64,000 bases of DNA, taken from NCBI RefSeq assembly GCF_019443405.1, contig NZ_CP080376.1, forward strand, positions 992,001-1,056,000. The letters are read 5' to 3'. The notes beneath the pieces were generated by a model. The model saw only the letters and a list, made by a program, of their open reading frames with translations. It searched no databases and had not been told where the DNA came from. Positions 59,958 through 64,000 of the stretch are shown one piece after another. Origin of the DNA: Brevundimonas sp. PAMC22021. Its GTDB lineage: Bacteria > Pseudomonadota > Alphaproteobacteria > Caulobacterales > Caulobacteraceae. The position numbers and the translations under genes are program-made. The number at the start of each line of letters is the position of its first letter. Position 1 is the stretch's first letter.

Positions 59958-61586
59958 GTGGCGTTGATCGAGACGATCCTGTTCCTGCTGCTTGCAGTGG
60001 TGGTTTCGGGCTCGATCGCGCGCATGACCCGGATCGCGCTGCCGCTTGTGCAGATCGCGCTCGGGGCCGTTATCGTGCTGATCAGCGGCAAGTCGGTCGA
60101 TCTTCAGCCGGACATCTTCTTTCTGCTGTTCCTGCCGCCGCTGCTGTTCCTGGACGGCTGGCGCATTCCCAAGGAGGCGGTGTTCCGGGATCGGGCCGTG
60201 GTGCTGGAACTGGCGCTGGGCCTCGTGGTGTTTACGGTGCTGGGGCTGGGCTTCCTGATCCACTGGATGATCCCCGGCATGCCGCTGGCGGTGGCCTTTG
60301 CGCTGGCGGCCATCCTTTCGCCGACCGATCCCATTGCGGTGCAGGCGGTGGCGGCGCGAGCGCCGATCCCCAAGCGCCTGATGCACATACTTGAGGGCGA
60401 GTCGCTGCTGAACGACGCGACGGGCCTGACCTGCATGCGCATCGCGGTGATCGCCGCCACCACCGGCGCCTTTTCACTGAGTTCGGCGCTCGCGACCTTT
60501 GCCTGGCTGGCGCTGGGCGGCATAGCCGTCGGCGTGGCCGTCACCTTCGCCATCAGCTACGCCAAGCTGTGGGTCAGCCGGCGCTGGGGAGAAGACGTCG
60601 GGGCGCAGATACTGGTCAGCCTGCTGATCCCGTTCGCCGCCTATCTGGCGGCGGAAGAGTTGCATGCGTCGGGCATCCTCGCGGCGGTCGCGGCCGGCGT
60701 GACCATGAGCTTCACCGAGCGCAGCAATCAGGCGCTGGCCTCGACCCGCATCCGGCGCACGGCGGTGTGGGACGCGGTGCAGTTCACCGCCAACGGCCTG
60801 ATCTTCGTGATCCTGGGCGAGCAGATGCCGTCGATCCTGTCGCGCGCGGCGGAGGTGATCGACGCCACGCCGCGAGACGAGGTGTGGTGGCTTGCGGTCT
60901 ATGTCCTGGCCATTGTCGCGGCGCTCGCGGCCCTGCGCTTCGTCTGGGTGTGGACCTCGCTGAAGCTGACGCTGTTTCGCAGGCGCCGGCAGGGACCTCA
61001 GCCGCGCGTAGGCCTGCGGCTGGTCGCGGTGATGTCGCTGGCGGGCGTGCGCGGCGCGATCACCCTGGCGGGCATCCTGACGCTGCCCTTCGTCCTCGGG
61101 GACGGTTCGCCCATGCCGGCGCGAAGTCTGGCGATCTTTCTGGCGGCGGGCGTCATCGTGGTGTCGCTGATCCTGGCGACCGTGGCCCTGCCGCCGCTGC
61201 TGAAGTCCATCGAACTGCCGCCCGAACCGTCGCATCAGCGCGAAGAGGACCGGTCCCGCGTCGCCGCCGCCGAGGCCGCCTTGCGCGCCATCGAAGACGC
61301 CCAGCACGCCATGGCGGAGGGCCGGCCGAACCCCGACCTCTATGCCGACACGGCCTCGCGGCTGATGGAAATCTATCGCCAGCGCATCGCCAGCCGTTCG
61401 CACGCGGCCGAAGACGATTCGGCCATGGCGCGTCGGATCGACGAGATCGAGCGCCGCTTGCGGCTGACCGGCCTCGCCGCCGAACGCGAGGAGCTGATGC
61501 GACTGGCCCGTGCGCGCCAGATCGACGAAGGCGTCGCGCGCCGCCTGCTGCGGGAAGTGGACCTGCAGGAAGTCCGCTACGTCTGA
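59958..61586 (+). CDS. CPA1 family Na+/H+ (or K+/H+) antiporter
   Basis: A 542-residue inner-membrane antiporter with about 12 transmembrane helices in residues 1-415 and a soluble, helix-rich tail. Key sites are AILSPTDPIAVQAV (the aspartate of the ion-binding site), HILEGESLLNDATGLTCM, and RGAITLAGILTLPFVL. It exports Na+ or K+ for H+. The GTG start follows hflX by six bases. Its stop overlaps the convergent HAD gene by 10 bp. Confidence 0.9.
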   Translation: MALIETILFLLLAVVVSGSIARMTRIALPLVQIALGAVIVLISGKSVDLQPDIFFLLFLPPLLFLDGWRIPKEAVFRDRAVVLELALGLVVFTVLGLGFLIHWMIPGMPLAVAFALAAILSPTDPIAVQAVAARAPIPKRLMHILEGESLLNDATGLTCMRIAVIAATTGAFSLSSALATFAWLALGGIAVGVAVTFAISYAKLWVSRRWGEDVGAQILVSLLIPFAAYLAAEELHASGILAAVAAGVTMSFTERSNQALASTRIRRTAVWDAVQFTANGLIFVILGEQMPSILSRAAEVIDATPRDEVWWLAVYVLAIVAALAALRFVWVWTSLKLTLFRRRRQGPQPRVGLRLVAVMSLAGVRGAITLAGILTLPFVLGDGSPMPARSLAIFLAAGVIVVSLILATVALPPLLKSIELPPEPSHQREEDRSRVAAAEAALRAIEDAQHAMAEGRPNPDLYADTASRLMEIYRQRIASRSHAAEDDSAMARRIDEIERRLRLTGLAAEREELMRLARARQIDEGVARRLLREVDLQEVRYV

Positions 61587-62242
61587 GCGTCCATGAAGGC
61601 CGCAACGGCCGCGTAGTCGGCGGCGACGTGGCGCGCGCCCTGCGCCCGCAGGCGCTCGGCGTGGCCGTCGCGGATGTGACCGCCGGCCAGCAGGCCGACC
61701 ACCGTCATCCCGGCCGCGACGCCGGCCTGCACGCCCGCTTCGCTGTCCTCGATCACCAGCGCGCGCGAAGGATCGACGGCCATATCCTTGGCCGCATGCA
61801 GGAACACGTCCGGGTGCGGCTTGCCGCGCTGGACATGGTGCGCGGCGCTGTAGAGGTGAGGGCCGAAATCGTCGCTGAGGCCAAAGCGATCGAGCCCGAG
61901 CCGAAGCCATTCGAGGTTGCTGGACGAGGCGACGCACCGGCGCTCGGGCCGCGCGGCCAGGAAGTCGTGCAGGCCAGCGATAGGCAGCAGAGAGCGTTCG
62001 GCCTCCGCATGGCAGGCCTGACCTAAGCCGATGTGGAAGTCGTCGGGGCAGGCGAGGCCATGCCGGGCCTCGACATCGGCGCGATTGTCTCGCCAGCGGC
62101 GGCCGACATAGCGGGTCAGCACGTCTTCGAATGTCGTCGGCATGCCGAGCGCCGTCAGCTGTTCGGCCAGGATCGTGCTGCTCAGCACCTCCGAATCCGC
62201 CACCACGCCGTCGTAGTCGAAGATGATCAGGTCGTAGCTCAC
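61577..62242 (-). CDS. HAD family phosphatase (beta-phosphoglucomutase-like subclass)
   Basis: A 221-residue HAD-superfamily hydrolase with a C1 cap. Motif I is IIFDYDGVVADSE, motif III has the lysine in RGKPHPDVFLHAA, and motif IV is VIEDSEAGVQAG. The family includes phosphoglycolate, sugar-phosphate and nucleotide phosphatases; substrate unassigned. The GTG start overlaps the mazG stop (GTGA), so it is coupled to that nucleotide-pool enzyme. Confidence 0.88.
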   Translation of the reverse strand: MSYDLIIFDYDGVVADSEVLSSTILAEQLTALGMPTTFEDVLTRYVGRRWRDNRADVEARHGLACPDDFHIGLGQACHAEAERSLLPIAGLHDFLAARPERRCVASSSNLEWLRLGLDRFGLSDDFGPHLYSAAHHVQRGKPHPDVFLHAAKDMAVDPSRALVIEDSEAGVQAGVAAGMTVVGLLAGGHIRDGHAERLRAQGARHVAADYAAVAAFMDAQT

Positions 62243-63030
62243 GCGGCCGGCTTTTCGGCCGCCTTTGCGGCGTCCCAGAGGCGATCCATCTCCTCGAGCG
62301 TCGACTGCTCGGGCGTGCGGCCGACCTTTCGCAGTTCGGCCTCGATGAAGCCGAAGCGGCGCACGAACTTGGCGTTGGCGGCGCGCAGCGCATCCTCCGG
62401 CTCGACCTCCAGCTTGCGCGCCAGGTTGGCGACGACGAACAGCAGGTCGCCCGTCTCCTCGCGCGCCTTGGCCATGTCGCCGGCGGCGATCTCGGCGCGC
62501 AGCTCCTGGACCTCCTCGGCCAGCTTGTCGAAGACCTCGTCGGTGGACGGCCAGTCGAAGCCGACACGGCCGGCGCGCTTGGTCAGCTTGGCGGCGCGGG
62601 TGAGGGCGGGCAGGCCCACGGGCACATCGTCCAGAACGCCGCCTTGTGCGCGCGCCTTGCGCTCGGCCGCCTTGATGTCCTCCCAGCGCGCCTTCTGGGC
62701 GCCGGCCGTCCCACGCGCGACCTCTTCGGCGAAGACATGCGGGTGGCGGCGGACAAGCTTGTCGATGATGGCTTGGACCACGTCGTCGAAAGCGAAGTCT
62801 CCGGCTTCTTCCGCCATGCGGGCGTGGAAGATGACCTGGAACAGCAGATCGCCCAGTTCGGACTTCAGGTCGTCCATGTCGCCGCGCTCGATGGCGTCCG
62901 CGACCTCATAGGCCTCCTCGACCGTATAGGGCACGATGGTGGCGAAGGTCTGCTCCACGTCCCAGGGGCAGCCGCCGTCCGGGTCGCGCAGGCGGACCAT
63001 GATGGCCTTCAACTGGTCGATAGGCGTCAT
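62239..63030 (-). CDS. mazG: Nucleoside triphosphate pyrophosphohydrolase MazG
   Basis: A 263-residue protein with two tandem MazG domains. The first shows CPWDVEQTFATIVPYTVEEA and GDMDDLKSELGDLLFQVIFH with the metal-binding acidic residues; the second shows KLAEEVQELRAEI and REETGDLLFVVANLAR. It hydrolyses NTPs to NMPs, removing aberrant nucleotides and lowering (p)ppGpp. The ATG 63030 overlaps the MFS stop; an open frame extends to 63114 without homology. Confidence 0.95.
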   Translation of the reverse strand: MTPIDQLKAIMVRLRDPDGGCPWDVEQTFATIVPYTVEEAYEVADAIERGDMDDLKSELGDLLFQVIFHARMAEEAGDFAFDDVVQAIIDKLVRRHPHVFAEEVARGTAGAQKARWEDIKAAERKARAQGGVLDDVPVGLPALTRAAKLTKRAGRVGFDWPSTDEVFDKLAEEVQELRAEIAAGDMAKAREETGDLLFVVANLARKLEVEPEDALRAANAKFVRRFGFIEAELRKVGRTPEQSTLEEMDRLWDAAKAAEKPAA

Positions 63031-64000
63031 GCGGAGGCTCCGTCCCGCGCGGCGAGGGCGAGGCGGATCTGCTCGTGGCGCGCGGGCGTCAGCGGATAGC
63101 CCTTCAGCACCCACGCCGCCAGCGCGATCAGGACAGCGGGCGCGGCGACGAACAGCACCTGCAGCACCAGCAGAGAAGCGCCGCTATTGCCGCCTACGGG
63201 CGCGATCGCCTGAAAGCCGACCGCCTGGAGGATCAGATAGGGGATCAGCGCCAGCACGTGCCCGATCTTGGTGGTGGCGGACAGGATGGAGAACATCAAG
63301 CCGGTCCGATCGACCCCGGTTTCCAACCTCACCTCGTCGCCCGCGTCCGCCATCATGGCGCGCAGAAGGAACAATCCGGCGGCGTAGGGCAGGCCCGCGA
63401 TGAACATGGCGACGGCGGTCAGGCCGAAGTTCCCACCCGGCAGCAGGGTGGCGACGAAATACAGGCCGGCGAAGATGACGCTGGCAATGGCCAGCGCCTT
63501 GTCCTTTCCGACCTTGTTCGCCAGCCGCGCCCAGATCGGCGCGCCCATCAGGCCGCCCACGAAATACAGCAGCATGAAGATCGACGCTTCGGCCCGGCCG
63601 TAGCCCTTCACCTGGTCAAAGAAGAAGAACAGCAGCGAGCCCGTGATGCCGGGCGCGACCCCCAGCAGCAGGTCACAAGTCAGCAGCTTTACCACCGCCT
63701 TGCGCTTCAGCAGGGCGATATAGGCGCCGAAACCGCCGTGCGGCGCGGCGCCCGCATTGACCGGCTCCGGCGCGCGCAGCAGGGCCAGGCCGATGGTCAG
63801 CGGCAGGGCCGCGATGATCGCCCAGCCCATGATGTGGACGCCGGCGATGTAGTCGCCCAAGCCCAGCTGAATCACCGCCGCCGGCAGGACCAGAATGGCG
63901 ATCACCCCAATGATGTTGAACACCTGCCACCAGGCGTAGACGCGGCTGCGCTGGTCGTATTCCGGCGCCAGCACCGAGGCCCAGCCCAACTGCGCCAAGG
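63027..64000 (-). CDS. MFS/GPH-type sugar:cation symporter, N-terminal part outside window
   Basis: The reading frame runs off the right edge, so the N-terminus is missing. The visible 324 residues contain eight or nine hydrophobic helices. They include WASVLAPEYDQRSRVYAWW, a conserved cytoplasmic loop of the GPH (glycoside-pentoside-hexuronide) branch of the major facilitator superfamily, and a cytoplasmic loop with GAPIWARLANKVGKDKAL. It overlaps mazG by four bases (ATGA). The sugar transported cannot be read from this fragment. Confidence 0.82.
   Translation of the reverse strand, partial: LAQLGWASVLAPEYDQRSRVYAWWQVFNIIGVIAILVLPAAVIQLGLGDYIAGVHIMGWAIIAALPLTIGLALLRAPEPVNAGAAPHGGFGAYIALLKRKAVVKLLTCDLLLGVAPGITGSLLFFFFDQVKGYGRAEASIFMLLYFVGGLMGAPIWARLANKVGKDKALAIASVIFAGLYFVATLLPGGNFGLTAVAMFIAGLPYAAGLFLLRAMMADAGDEVRLETGVDRTGLMFSILSATTKIGHVLALIPYLILQAVGFQAIAPVGGNSGASLLVLQVLFVAAPAVLIALAAWVLKGYPLTPARHEQIRLALAARDGASA

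Overview
The window is a dense, GC-rich (roughly two-thirds GC) bacterial chromosome segment with about 49 protein-coding genes, very short intergenic gaps (the largest, about 274 bp, lies between two divergent operons) and many 1-4 bp stop/start overlaps. The order dusB-ntrY-ntrX-D-amino-acid aminotransferase-hfq-hflX, a fused ispDF, an alphaproteobacterial-style NtrX and a PopA-like c-di-GMP receptor point to an alphaproteobacterium of the Caulobacteraceae, most likely Brevundimonas or a close relative. I saw no rRNA, tRNA, CRISPR array, insertion sequence or prophage.

Region by region. 1-1.7 kb: the C-terminal part of a secreted serralysin-type RTX metalloprotease, closed by a strong hairpin. 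1.9-6.0 kb: a two-gene operon with a cytosolic GH1-like protein and a glycosyltransferase fused to UDP-galactopyranose mutase. 6.0-7.8 kb: an Lrp/AsnC regulator divergent from D-amino-acid dehydrogenase dadA. 7.8-21.2 kb: a complete glycogen and trehalose block, with glgC-glgA on the minus strand and glgB-glgX-treZ-malQ-treY on the plus strand, the plus-strand genes all overlapping.

21.2-35.9 kb: a divergent glycan locus. The minus arm runs ino1, histidine phosphatase, CmoB-like methyltransferase, clan-A glycosidase-like protein, ugd. The plus arm runs two sugar-nucleotide epimerases, a GT4, three CgeB-like glycosyltransferases (the last fused to UDP-xylose synthase), a zinc-type dehydrogenase and a Gfo/Idh oxidoreductase. 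Ugd plus the UXS domain give UDP-glucuronate then UDP-xylose, while Ino1 provides inositol phosphate, so the likely product is a pentose- and possibly inositol-containing surface glycan or glycoconjugate. This is the most promising little-described system here. Its glycosidase-like protein appears to be a circularly permuted TIM barrel that begins at the beta-4 acid/base strand.

35.9-64 kb: mostly core genes: rlpA, tmk-holB-tatD-MBL hydrolase, recG, sdhE-mfd, popA-like, BrkB-family membrane protein, tusA-like, cinA/pncC, a spermidine-synthase-like membrane protein, ispDF, dusB-ntrY-ntrX-dat, hfq-hflX, a Na+/H+ antiporter, a HAD phosphatase, mazG and a truncated MFS transporter. Notable here are the absence of ntrBC between dusB and ntrY, an NtrX without the sigma-54 GAFTGA motif, and a PopA-like GGDEF protein that keeps the c-di-GMP I-site but has lost the active site.
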